Assembly (NCBI RefSeq): GCF_003143755.1
Contig: NZ_QFRI01000001.1
Location: 186,001 to 250,000 of the forward strand
Direction: 5' to 3'
DNA: 64,000 bases
Origin: Algibacter marinivivus
GTDB lineage: Bacteria; Bacteroidota; Bacteroidia; Flavobacteriales; Flavobacteriaceae
Positions 1 to 7,817 of this stretch are shown here, in pieces. Position 1 is the stretch's first letter; each line of letters begins with the position of its first letter. A program made the translations under genes and the position numbers. A model generated the notes under the pieces. The model ran no database searches. It had not been told where the DNA came from and saw only the letters and a program-made list of their open reading frames with translations.

Positions 1-1
1 C

Positions 2-598
2 AACCGTGTGTCTATGCACGGGCTGCGACAAGAACTTTTAATTGCGCAAACTAATGCAATTGGTATTACAGCAAGTTTAATTGAACTTCCAGAAATGCCC
101 AGTATGGCAGTTTATGAACAAAAAATGTCTGAAACTGTTTCAAGATTAAAACAGGACGAATTTACACATTCAGCTTTTGGCGATATTTTTCTTGAAGATT
201 TAAGAGATTATAGAGACAAGCAATTAACAAAACAAAGTTTATCATCAGTTTATCCCCTATGGAAACGAAATACTAAAGAACTTTTGAATGAATTTTTAGA
301 TTTAGGCTTTAAAACCATAATTGTATGCGCCAATTCTAAATATTTTGATGAGAATTTTGTGGGGACAGTAATTGATAAAAACTTTATTAATAATTTACCT
401 AAAGGCGTTGATCCTTGTGGCGAAAATGGAGAATTTCATACTTTTTGTTTCGATGGACCTATTTTTAAAAACCCAATTGATTTTCAAATTGGAGAAAAAG
501 TATATCGTGAATATGATACACCTAAAACTGATGATTCTGTTTGCAGAAGTGATTCAGAAAAATATGGGGTTTGGTATTGCGATTTAATACCAAAATAA
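2..598 (+). CDS. Diphthine-ammonia ligase-like ATP-pyrophosphatase (5' truncated)
   Basis: The reading frame is open at the left edge (codons N-R-V-S-M-H-G), so the N-terminus with the PP-loop lies outside the window. The visible ~199 residues match the C-terminal half of the Dph6/MJ0570 family: a segment reading FGDIFLEDLRDYR, then a Pro-rich stretch leading into a loop GVDPCGENGEFHTF followed by FDGPIF. Archaeal and eukaryotic relatives amidate diphthine on elongation factor 2. Bacteria lack diphthamide, so the substrate here is unknown; adenylation-type chemistry is inferred from the family. It ends at a convergent terminator shared with the btuB-like gene. Confidence 0.8.
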   Translation, partial: NRVSMHGLRQELLIAQTNAIGITASLIELPEMPSMAVYEQKMSETVSRLKQDEFTHSAFGDIFLEDLRDYRDKQLTKQSLSSVYPLWKRNTKELLNEFLDLGFKTIIVCANSKYFDENFVGTVIDKNFINNLPKGVDPCGENGEFHTFCFDGPIFKNPIDFQIGEKVYREYDTPKTDDSVCRSDSEKYGVWYCDLIPK

Positions 599-599
599 A

Positions 600-630
600 A
601 AGACCTGTCAATTTAAAATCAACAAGTCTT
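600..630. terminator. Hairpin between convergent genes
   Basis: A 9-bp stem with one mismatch (AAGACCTGT pairing with ACAAGTCTT, 13-nt loop) lies just after the stop of the Dph6-like gene and before the end of the convergent TonB receptor. It is A-rich upstream and T-rich downstream, so it could end transcription from both sides. Moderate support only. Confidence 0.5.
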
Positions 631-674
631 AATATATTTATAATGAATACATCTAACTCAGACGCAATGCTTTT

Positions 675-2546
675 CTATAAATTCAAATTCAATCCTAAAC
701 TTACGTTTCTACCTCTAGAAGTATAGCCTAATATCTCTAAATAATCTTCATTTAATAGATTAGTAATATTAGCAAAAAGCTTCACTTTATTCTTAATCAA
801 TTTATGACTAAAATATAGGTCAATTAGAGAATAAGAATCCAACTCTTCATTTGTAAATGTTGAGAAATTAGTATCTGTTCTACTTCCTACAAACTGGTAA
901 TTTAATGACGCAAAAGTGCTTTTACAAAAGTCATAACCCAAACTAGCGTTAGCTTTATGTTTTGGAACTCGTAAACGCACTCCGTCCTTAACTTCAGTAA
1001 AGGTATAGTTAGTAGAAATTGATAAATTTTTAACCAAATCAACTTGAGCTTCAATTTCAAAACCATGTACTTTAGCATCAGTAGTCGCATTTTCATAAGC
1101 ACTACCAAAAATAATTGTATTCTCTTCATTTCTATTAAAATACAATCCGCTTACTCGAAATCCTTTTTTGGTATTGTACTCTAAACCACCTTCAATAGTT
1201 TGATTCTCCTCAGGTTCTAAATCTGGATTAGCTCCAAAAAAACCAAACAATTGAGATAAATTAGGTGCTATAAATGATGTTGCATAAGATCCAAATACTT
1301 TAGCATACCCTTCATTAACAGATATACTATAAGAAGGATTAAAATTATACACAAAGTGAGAGCCATACTCACTATGATTATTTAACCTAGCTCCAGCATT
1401 CAAATTCAACCCAAAATCAGAAACATAAACTACATTTAAATACGGATCAGTATTTGTAAAACTTTCTTCATCAGCAAATAAACTTTTATAATCCCCATAA
1501 TTTAAACCAATAATGGTATAAAATGTATTATTAAAATTATATTTATTAAATGCATCAATAACATAACTATCCGCTTCGTTAATTGAACCAAAATCAGAAA
1601 TAGTTTCTCTATCAATCTTAGTGTAAGCTGCATTTATTTGAAAACTACCATTATTGTAAGTCAACTTAGGTGAAATACCAACTCTTTTTTGTTTAGAAAT
1701 AAACGCATCAGGTGTATCTGAAAATGTGAAATTTGGTGGAGGAAATCCATCAATATCAGTTTTAAACTTGTCTAAACTAGCATAGGCAATAATCTCAAAA
1801 TTATTTGAGAACATATAACCTAATTTTAAATTAGTATTATATCTTGAAAATGGATCTTTCTCAGCATTTTCAGACTTAGCAGCAGACAATCCATCTACAA
1901 ATGTGTTACCAAAACTTGCTAAATATGTAAACTTATTTAAAGTTCCGTTAATAGACACATTGTTAGTAAAACTTGAGCCATTATAGTTCAAATCATCTTG
2001 AGTTTGATTTGTACCAATAACAGTTAAAAAACTTCCTGAAATTTCATCTTTGGAAGCTTTTTTAGTAGAAATATTAATAACCGCAGTAGCTGCAGCATTT
2101 CCATATAAAGTACTTGCTGCGCCTTTAATAATTTCAATAGATTCAATAGTATTTAAATCCATTAATCTTAAATCAAATTCATTAGAAACTAATGATGGAT
2201 CATTAATTTGAACACCATCTACAAGTACCAAAACTTGTCTGTTATTACCTCCACGAACAAAGCTAGAGATGTTCTGTCCAGCAACACTTCTACTACCGTT
2301 AACCTCAATACCACTTTTAGTATTAATTAGTTCAGTAATACTTCTACCTTGGTTTCTTTCAATTTCTTGTTTTGAAATTTTAATTACAGTCTTACCAGAA
2401 TTTTCACGTTTTAATTTAAATCGTGAATCTGAAACAACAACTTCTTCTAGTTGTTCTACTTTTGTTGAATCTGCTTGTTTTTCTTGTGCAAAACCAACCA
2501 TTGAGAATCCTAAACATAGGAGTCCAAAAACATTTGTTTTTTTCAT
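675..2546 (-). CDS. btuB: TonB-dependent vitamin B12 receptor (BtuB-like)
   Basis: This 623-residue outer-membrane receptor has an N-terminal signal peptide of about 20 residues ending in GFAQ, a TonB box-like segment EEVVVSD near residue 35, a plug domain (ITELINTKSGIEV, SSFVRGGNNRQVLVLVDGVQIND) and a long beta-barrel rich in alternating hydrophobic strands. The length is typical of BtuB rather than of the larger SusC type. The ligand is assigned by context: a full cobalamin riboswitch sits in its 5' leader, and a BtuFCD-type ABC importer starts divergently beyond it. It would bring cobalamin or corrinoids into the periplasm using TonB-ExbBD energy. Expression should fall when cobalamin is plentiful. 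Confidence 0.9.
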   Translation of the reverse strand: MKKTNVFGLLCLGFSMVGFAQEKQADSTKVEQLEEVVVSDSRFKLKRENSGKTVIKISKQEIERNQGRSITELINTKSGIEVNGSRSVAGQNISSFVRGGNNRQVLVLVDGVQINDPSLVSNEFDLRLMDLNTIESIEIIKGAASTLYGNAAATAVINISTKKASKDEISGSFLTVIGTNQTQDDLNYNGSSFTNNVSINGTLNKFTYLASFGNTFVDGLSAAKSENAEKDPFSRYNTNLKLGYMFSNNFEIIAYASLDKFKTDIDGFPPPNFTFSDTPDAFISKQKRVGISPKLTYNNGSFQINAAYTKIDRETISDFGSINEADSYVIDAFNKYNFNNTFYTIIGLNYGDYKSLFADEESFTNTDPYLNVVYVSDFGLNLNAGARLNNHSEYGSHFVYNFNPSYSISVNEGYAKVFGSYATSFIAPNLSQLFGFFGANPDLEPEENQTIEGGLEYNTKKGFRVSGLYFNRNEENTIIFGSAYENATTDAKVHGFEIEAQVDLVKNLSISTNYTFTEVKDGVRLRVPKHKANASLGYDFCKSTFASLNYQFVGSRTDTNFSTFTNEELDSYSLIDLYFSHKLIKNKVKLFANITNLLNEDYLEILGYTSRGRNVSLGLNLNL

Positions 2547-2630
2547 TTTAATGAATAATTACTCGAGAATCGCATGGATTATCATACGCAAACTTTTATC
2601 CCGAAAGTTTAACTTATTTGTTTTGAAAAT

Positions 2631-2812
2631 GGCAGGTCTCCTGACTTGCGTCTTCATGTTGGTCTTCCCATTGCATTAGCAACAGTGACTTGAAGTTTAA
2701 CATGAAGCATTATAGCTTACAGTTGCGGGAACAGTTCTGGAATTGACAATTATTGGGTCTCACCAGATTCCCTTTTAATCCGATTAGAAAACTAAACAGA
2801 ACCAAATTTCGC
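2631..2812 (-). promoter_or_regulatory. Cobalamin (AdoCbl) riboswitch controlling the btuB-like receptor
   Basis: Read on the minus strand, the leader contains the hallmark blocks of the B12 element in order: GGGAATCTGGTGAGACCC (2755-2772), CCCGCAACTGTAAGC (2715-2729), a CACTG...GGGAAG block (around 2669-2690) and the B12 box GCAAGTCAGGAGACCTGCC (2631-2649). It ends about 85 bp before the receptor start. The 5' edge is approximate and is set by the TAnnTTTG box just upstream. Confidence 0.95.
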
Positions 2813-2814
2813 TG

Positions 2815-2822
2815 CAAATGTA
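2815..2822 (-). promoter_or_regulatory. -7 box of the riboswitch/btuB promoter
   Basis: The sequence TACATTTG on the minus strand matches the Bacteroidetes -7 consensus TAnnTTTG. It would start transcription right at the 5' edge of the riboswitch. No clear -33 TTG is visible. Confidence 0.5.
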
Positions 2823-2873
2823 AACATTCCTCTTAATGTTTACTTAAAAACTCTAAATAATATTACTTTTGAT

Positions 2874-2881
2874 AAGGATAA
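2874..2881 (+). promoter_or_regulatory. -7 box of the btuFCD promoter
   Basis: TACTTTTG fits TAnnTTTG and lies 12 bp before the TTG start of the substrate-binding protein, implying a very short leader with no room for a riboswitch of its own. It is divergent from the btuB promoter in the same gap. Confidence 0.45.
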
Positions 2882-2893
2882 AAAAACTAAACC

Positions 2894-4039
2894 TTGAAAA
2901 AACTCAGCTTTGTTTTAATATTGTTTTTATTACTTGCTTGTAAAAAAGAAAAAGGCATAAATAGAAAGACTCCTGCCTCAACAGTAAAAAATATAGCATT
3001 AAAATATGCTAAGGGTTTTACTGTAACAGAAAATGATAACTACAAAGTTTTAGAAATAAATAAGCCTTGGCCAAAAGCAGAGAAAAAATTAAAGTACGTA
3101 TTAATAGATAAAGAAAATGCCTCAAAAACTTCTTTTATGAAAGATGCTTATGATGGTATAATTATCACCCCTATAAAAAAAATAGTGGTAACCTCTACCA
3201 CACATATACCAGCTCTTGAATTACTTAATGTTGAACAGACTTTATTGGGATTTCCTGGAACAGATTATATTTCTTCTGAAAAAGTAAGGCAACAAATCGA
3301 TAATGGAAATATCAGAGAACTGGGAAAAAACGAAGGACTTAATACTGAAGTTTTATTAGAATTAAACCCTGATGTGGTTGTTGGCTTTGGAATTGATGGT
3401 GGTAATCGCTCTTTAGAAACGATTAAAAAATCAGGAATTCCTGTGATTTTTAATGGTGATTGGGTAGAGAATTCTCCATTAGCAAAAGCAGAGTGGATTA
3501 AGTTGTTCGGTATTTTATATAATAAAGAAAAAGAAACGGATTCTATATTTAATAAGATTGAAAAAGACTATTTAGATGCAAAAATACTTGCTCAAAACAT
3601 AAAAACGAAACCTACAATTTTAAGTGGAGCGATGCATAGCGATATTTGGTATTTACCCAATGGTACAAGTACAGAAGCACAACTTTTAAAAGATGCCAAT
3701 GTAAACTATCTTTGGAGTAACACTGAAGGATCTGGAAGTTTAAAATTAAATTTTGAATCGGTTTTTGTGAAAGCTCAAAATGCAGATATTTGGTTAAGTC
3801 CTTCTAATTATTCAAGTTTAGTAGCTTTAAGAAATGGCAATGAAAATCATGCTTCTTTCAAGGCATTTCAAAATAAAAATGTTTATACTTTTAGTAATAC
3901 CAAAGGAACAACTGGAGGTGTTTTATACTATGAATTAGGAATGAGTAGACCCGATTTAGTGCTAAAAGATTTGATAAAAATTTGTCATCCAGAACTATTA
4001 GAAAACTATAAACCTTTTTTCTTTAAACCATTAGAATAG
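2894..4039 (+). CDS. btuF: Corrinoid ABC transporter substrate-binding lipoprotein (BtuF-like)
   Basis: This 381-residue protein has a lipoprotein signal with the lipobox LLLAC (Cys16). The body is a class III periplasmic binding protein: an N-lobe with VVTSTTHIPALELL, a connecting region ELNPDVVVGFG, and a C-lobe with a trailing PDLVLKDLIKI helix. It starts with TTG; no better ATG lies upstream. It should capture cobalamin released by the BtuB-like receptor and pass it to the BtuC permease, whose start codon follows two bases after this stop. Ferric-siderophore or haem binding is possible for the fold alone. The B12 reading rests on the riboswitch-controlled receptor next door. Confidence 0.82.
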   Translation: MKKLSFVLILFLLLACKKEKGINRKTPASTVKNIALKYAKGFTVTENDNYKVLEINKPWPKAEKKLKYVLIDKENASKTSFMKDAYDGIIITPIKKIVVTSTTHIPALELLNVEQTLLGFPGTDYISSEKVRQQIDNGNIRELGKNEGLNTEVLLELNPDVVVGFGIDGGNRSLETIKKSGIPVIFNGDWVENSPLAKAEWIKLFGILYNKEKETDSIFNKIEKDYLDAKILAQNIKTKPTILSGAMHSDIWYLPNGTSTEAQLLKDANVNYLWSNTEGSGSLKLNFESVFVKAQNADIWLSPSNYSSLVALRNGNENHASFKAFQNKNVYTFSNTKGTTGGVLYYELGMSRPDLVLKDLIKICHPELLENYKPFFFKPLE

Positions 4040-4040
4040 T

Positions 4041-5072
4041 TTGGTAGATAAAAAAACATATCAGTTTTCATTCATCATAATCTTTGTTATTTTAATAGCA
4101 TGTTTTTTTATAAATATTAGTTTGGGTTCTGTTTCAATTCCTTTAAAAGATATCTTCAATAGCTTAATAGGGTATCCTACAGAACAAGAAGCATGGCAAA
4201 AAATTATTCAAAATTATAGATTACCAAAAGCATTAACTGCAATTATAGTTGGTTCTGGCTTAGGTATTTCTGGTTTGTTAATGCAAACACTTTTTAGAAA
4301 CCCACTAGCTGGTCCTTTTGTTTTAGGAATAAGCTCTGGAGCTAGTTTAGGAGTTGCACTAGTAATATTAGGCTCTGGACTATTTGGTGGTGTTTTGGCT
4401 TCACTATTTATATCAAAATGGGGAATAGTAATTGCTGCAAGTTTGGGGAGTTTTTTAGTTTTATTGGCAGTTTTAGCAGTGTCGATAAAAGTGCGAGATA
4501 CTATGGCTATTCTAATTATTGGACTCATGTTTGCAAGTATAACTGCTGCTATTGTTAGCGTACTTTCTTATTTTGGTTCTGCTGAACAATTACAACAATA
4601 TATTTTCTGGGGTTTTGGAAGTTTAGGTAATCTATCTTGGGAAGATTTAACCATTCTATTGATAATTTATCAACTAGGGATTTTACTAAGTATTTTTTCA
4701 ATCAAATCGTTAAACACTTTATTATTGGGCGAAAACTATGCTAAAAGTTTAGGTTTAAACATAAAACAAAGTAGACTAATAATAATAATTGCCACCAGTT
4801 TGCTAGCAGGTACCATAACCGCTTTTACTGGACCAATAGCGTTTATAGGTTTAGCCATTCCTCATATTACAAGACAAGTATTTAACACATCAAATCACAA
4901 AGTATTATTGCCAGCAGTATTTTTATTTGGAGCTATTGTGATGCTCATTTGCGATAGTATCGCTCAATTACCAAGCAGTGATTATACATTACCAATAAAT
5001 GCCATAACTGCTTTAGTCGGTGCTCCAGTTGTAATTTGGTTATTAGTTAGAAAACGAAAAATGATATTTTAA
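4041..5072 (+). CDS. btuC: Corrinoid ABC transporter permease (BtuC/FecCD family)
   Basis: This 343-residue integral membrane protein has about ten hydrophobic helices. It carries the FecCD-family signature SGLLMQTLFRNPLAGPFVLG near residues 75-95 and the cytoplasmic coupling loop GPIAFIGLAIPHITR near residue 265. It begins with TTG directly after the binding-protein stop, and its TAA overlaps the ATG of the ATPase by one base, so the three genes form one translationally coupled unit. It would form the BtuC2D2 translocation channel in the inner membrane. Confidence 0.85.
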   Translation: MVDKKTYQFSFIIIFVILIACFFINISLGSVSIPLKDIFNSLIGYPTEQEAWQKIIQNYRLPKALTAIIVGSGLGISGLLMQTLFRNPLAGPFVLGISSGASLGVALVILGSGLFGGVLASLFISKWGIVIAASLGSFLVLLAVLAVSIKVRDTMAILIIGLMFASITAAIVSVLSYFGSAEQLQQYIFWGFGSLGNLSWEDLTILLIIYQLGILLSIFSIKSLNTLLLGENYAKSLGLNIKQSRLIIIIATSLLAGTITAFTGPIAFIGLAIPHITRQVFNTSNHKVLLPAVFLFGAIVMLICDSIAQLPSSDYTLPINAITALVGAPVVIWLLVRKRKMIF

Positions 5073-5866
5073 TGGCCAAAGTGAAAAAAAATATCATCCT
5101 TAAAACCCAAGACCTAGATATTGGGTATACTTCAAAAAAAGAAAATACTGTTATTGCCTCTAACATCAATATTAAATTAGAAAGCGGAAAACTTATTGGA
5201 CTCATTGGAGCCAATGGCATCGGAAAATCAACGCTTCTAAGAACGCTAACCAATGTTCAAAGTCCTTTAAATGGTGATATTCAAATCAACGGTAAAAACA
5301 TTTCAGAATATAATCCATTAGATTTAGCCAAAGTAATGAGTTTAGTATTAACAGAACAAGTAGCTTCAAAAAACTTATCTGTTTTTGAATTGGTGGCATT
5401 GGGCAGACAACCATACACAAATTGGGTAGGTAATTTATCTGAAAGTGACATTCAAAGCATTGAAAAAGCAATAGAACAAACCAATATTACATCTTTAAAA
5501 CACAAAAAATGTTTTGAACTTAGTGATGGTCAGTTGCAAAAAGTAATGATTGCTCGTGCCCTAGCCCAAGATACTGATTTAATTATTCTAGATGAACCAA
5601 CTACACATCTAGATATGTATCATAAAACATATATTCTAAAACTACTACAACGGTTAGCAAAAGAGACTAATAAGACTATTTTATTTTCATCTCATGAAAT
5701 AGATTTGGCAATTCAATTATGTGACAACCTAATAGTAATGACAGATAATGAAGTTGTTTCAGATGTACCATGTAATTTAATTTCAAAAGGAACATTTGAA
5801 ACTTTATTTCCTAAAGATTTAATTTCATTTGATGAAACCACAGGAAGTTTTAGGGTGAAAAAATAA
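5072..5866 (+). CDS. btuD: Corrinoid ABC transporter ATP-binding protein (BtuD-like)
   Basis: This 264-residue nucleotide-binding subunit has Walker A GANGIGKST (residues 46-54), a Q-loop region near LVLTEQ, signature LSDGQ (150-154, Asp replacing the usual Gly), Walker B LIILDEPT (Asp174, Glu175) and an H-switch SSHE. The LSDGQ form is common among FecE/BtuD-type ATPases. The start ATG overlaps the stop of btuC, giving strict coupling. It powers corrinoid import with the two genes upstream. Confidence 0.87.
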   Translation: MAKVKKNIILKTQDLDIGYTSKKENTVIASNINIKLESGKLIGLIGANGIGKSTLLRTLTNVQSPLNGDIQINGKNISEYNPLDLAKVMSLVLTEQVASKNLSVFELVALGRQPYTNWVGNLSESDIQSIEKAIEQTNITSLKHKKCFELSDGQLQKVMIARALAQDTDLIILDEPTTHLDMYHKTYILKLLQRLAKETNKTILFSSHEIDLAIQLCDNLIVMTDNEVVSDVPCNLISKGTFETLFPKDLISFDETTGSFRVKK

Positions 5867-5911
5867 TTTCAAAAAGTAGCTTCAATTCCAAAAAATATAA
5901 ACCTAAAAAAT

Positions 5912-5919
5912 TATCTTTG
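5912..5919 (+). promoter_or_regulatory. -7 box upstream of rmuC
   Basis: TATCTTTG matches TAnnTTTG and lies 18 bp before the rmuC start codon, separating rmuC from the btuFCD unit. Confidence 0.5.
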
Positions 5920-5937
5920 GTTTTATTCTATTTATAA

Positions 5938-7257
5938 ATGAACGACAGTTTAATCATTATTCTTATTTCCTTAATTTTTGCTGCAATTGGCTTTTTCTTA
6001 GGTAGCTACTTTTCTAAACTTAAAACGAAAAGTGAACAAAGCACACTTGAAGAACGTCAAAATCAAATGAGTTTAACCATTGGTGAATTGAAACAGAATC
6101 TTGCAAAAATTGAAAATGAACGTGAAGAAATTCGTCGTGAAAAAGAATTTTTAAACACAGAATTAACTCGAAAAAATTCTGAATACGAAAACCTTCAAGA
6201 ACTGAACCTTAAACGAGATAAAGAACTTGAAGAGCGTCAAGAGCAACTTCGTAAAGATTTTGAACTTTTAGCCACTAAAATTCTAGATGAAAAATCTGAA
6301 AAATTCACACTTCAAAATAAAGAAAACATAAAAAACATTTTAAATCCGCTTCAAGAAAAAATAAAAACATTTGAAGAAAAAGTTGATTTAACGCAAAAGG
6401 AAAGCATCAGTATGCATTCCGCTTTAAAAGAGCAGTTACTGGGTTTAAAAGACCTCAATCAACAAATGACTAAAGAAGCAACCAATTTAACTAGAGCTTT
6501 AAAAGGCGATAGTAAAATGCAAGGAAATTGGGGCGAATTGGTTTTAGAACGTGTTTTAGAAAAATCAGGATTAGAAAAAGATAGAGAGTATTTTATACAA
6601 CAAAGTTTTACTAGAGACGATGGTTCTCGTGTTTTGCCTGATGTGGTTCTAAATCTTCCTGATGGAAAAAAAATGATTATAGATTCGAAGGTTTCATTAA
6701 CAGACTATGAACGTTTGGTAAATGCAGATGATGACGACAAACTTCAGTTTTTAAAAGCACATACAAATTCTATAAAAAAGCATGTTGACCAACTTTCTGA
6801 AAAAAATTATCAAGACTTATATGATATTGAATCTCCGGATTTTGTACTCATGTTTATACCCATAGAGCCAGCTTTTGCTGTAGTTGTAAATGAAGACAAT
6901 ACTATTTACAACAAAGCTTTCGAAAAAAACATAGTAATTGTTACACCTTCTACCCTTTTAGCTACGCTACGAACTATTGATAGCATGTGGAACAACGAAA
7001 AGCAACAACGAAATGCCATTGAAATTGCTAGACAAGCAGGAGCACTTTATGATAAGTTTGAAGGATTAGTTACAGATTTAACAGGTGTTGGCAAAAAGAT
7101 TGATGCTGCAAAAAACGATTATTCTTCTGCAATGAATAAGTTAGTTGATGGTAGAGGAAACCTCATTACAAGTGTTGAAAAACTTAAAAAAATGGGTGCT
7201 AAAGCAAAAAAATCACTACCTGAAGCTATTATAAAACGTGCTCAAGAAGACGAATAA
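5938..7257 (+). CDS. rmuC: DNA recombination protein RmuC
   Basis: This 439-residue protein has one N-terminal membrane helix (about residues 4-24) and a long charged coiled coil to about residue 200. It ends in the RmuC nuclease-like domain with GNWGELVLERVLEKSGL, LPDVVLNLPDGKKMIIDSKVSL and FVLMFIPIEPAF. The DSK and related acidic/lysine residues resemble a PD-(D/E)xK fold. In E. coli RmuC limits inversions at short inverted repeats. That family knowledge is of interest here because a perfect inverted repeat lies 5 kb downstream, but no functional link is shown. A thioesterase gene follows after 9 bp, probably in the same transcript. Confidence 0.93.
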   Translation: MNDSLIIILISLIFAAIGFFLGSYFSKLKTKSEQSTLEERQNQMSLTIGELKQNLAKIENEREEIRREKEFLNTELTRKNSEYENLQELNLKRDKELEERQEQLRKDFELLATKILDEKSEKFTLQNKENIKNILNPLQEKIKTFEEKVDLTQKESISMHSALKEQLLGLKDLNQQMTKEATNLTRALKGDSKMQGNWGELVLERVLEKSGLEKDREYFIQQSFTRDDGSRVLPDVVLNLPDGKKMIIDSKVSLTDYERLVNADDDDKLQFLKAHTNSIKKHVDQLSEKNYQDLYDIESPDFVLMFIPIEPAFAVVVNEDNTIYNKAFEKNIVIVTPSTLLATLRTIDSMWNNEKQQRNAIEIARQAGALYDKFEGLVTDLTGVGKKIDAAKNDYSSAMNKLVDGRGNLITSVEKLKKMGAKAKKSLPEAIIKRAQEDE

Positions 7258-7266
7258 TTTAATAAC

Positions 7267-7806
7267 ATGTATAAACACGCCAAAGAATCTCAAGTATCTA
7301 TAACCGAATTAATGCTTCCATCTCACTCTAATTTTAGTGGAAAAATTCATGGTGGGCATATCCTAAATTTGATGGATCAAATTGCGTTTGCTTGTGCTTC
7401 AAAACATTCAAATCATTATTGTGTAACTGCCTCTGTAAACAAAGTAGATTTTTTAAATCCTATTGATGTTGGAGAACTGGTTACGCTTAAAGCTTCAATA
7501 AATTATACTGGGAGAACCTCAATGGTTGTTGGGCTTCGTGTAGAATCTGAAAACATTCAAACTGGAAAAGTTAAACATTGTAATTCATCATACTTCACTA
7601 TGGTAGCCAAAGACGAAAATGGTAAAAATGCAAAAATACCAGGTTTGATTTTAGACTCTGAACAAAGTGTGAGACGTTTTGCAAGAAGTATTGCTAGACA
7701 AGAACAAACAAGAAAACGCTCGTCTACATTCAATGCTTCTGAATTTAAAATAGAAGAGCATATTGATTTTATTAAATCTCAAAATGCTAAAATTGAATTG
7801 AAATAA
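7267..7806 (+). CDS. Acyl-CoA thioesterase, hotdog fold (YciA/BFIT type)
   Basis: This 179-residue protein has a single hotdog domain: the GKIHGGHILNLMDQIAF helix motif near residues 25-40 (catalytic Asp38 in the MDQIA segment), then VDFLNPIDVGELVTLKASINYTGRTSM. The C-terminus is a basic tail without a second domain. It should hydrolyse acyl-CoA thioesters in the cytoplasm; chain-length preference cannot be read from the sequence. It lies 9 bp after rmuC and converges with the TonB receptor that ends at 7818. Confidence 0.9.
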   Translation: MYKHAKESQVSITELMLPSHSNFSGKIHGGHILNLMDQIAFACASKHSNHYCVTASVNKVDFLNPIDVGELVTLKASINYTGRTSMVVGLRVESENIQTGKVKHCNSSYFTMVAKDENGKNAKIPGLILDSEQSVRRFARSIARQEQTRKRSSTFNASEFKIEEHIDFIKSQNAKIELK

Positions 7807-7817
7807 TATTTTTCAAC

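Noticed and set aside
2269-2679. Open frame on the plus strand through the btuB start and riboswitch
   Set aside because: It is antisense to the receptor and its riboswitch; the composition reflects those sequences.
2894-5866. Reading btuFCD as an iron-siderophore or haem importer
   Set aside because: The families overlap, but the divergent receptor is under a complete cobalamin riboswitch and the gap is shared, so corrinoid uptake is the better reading.
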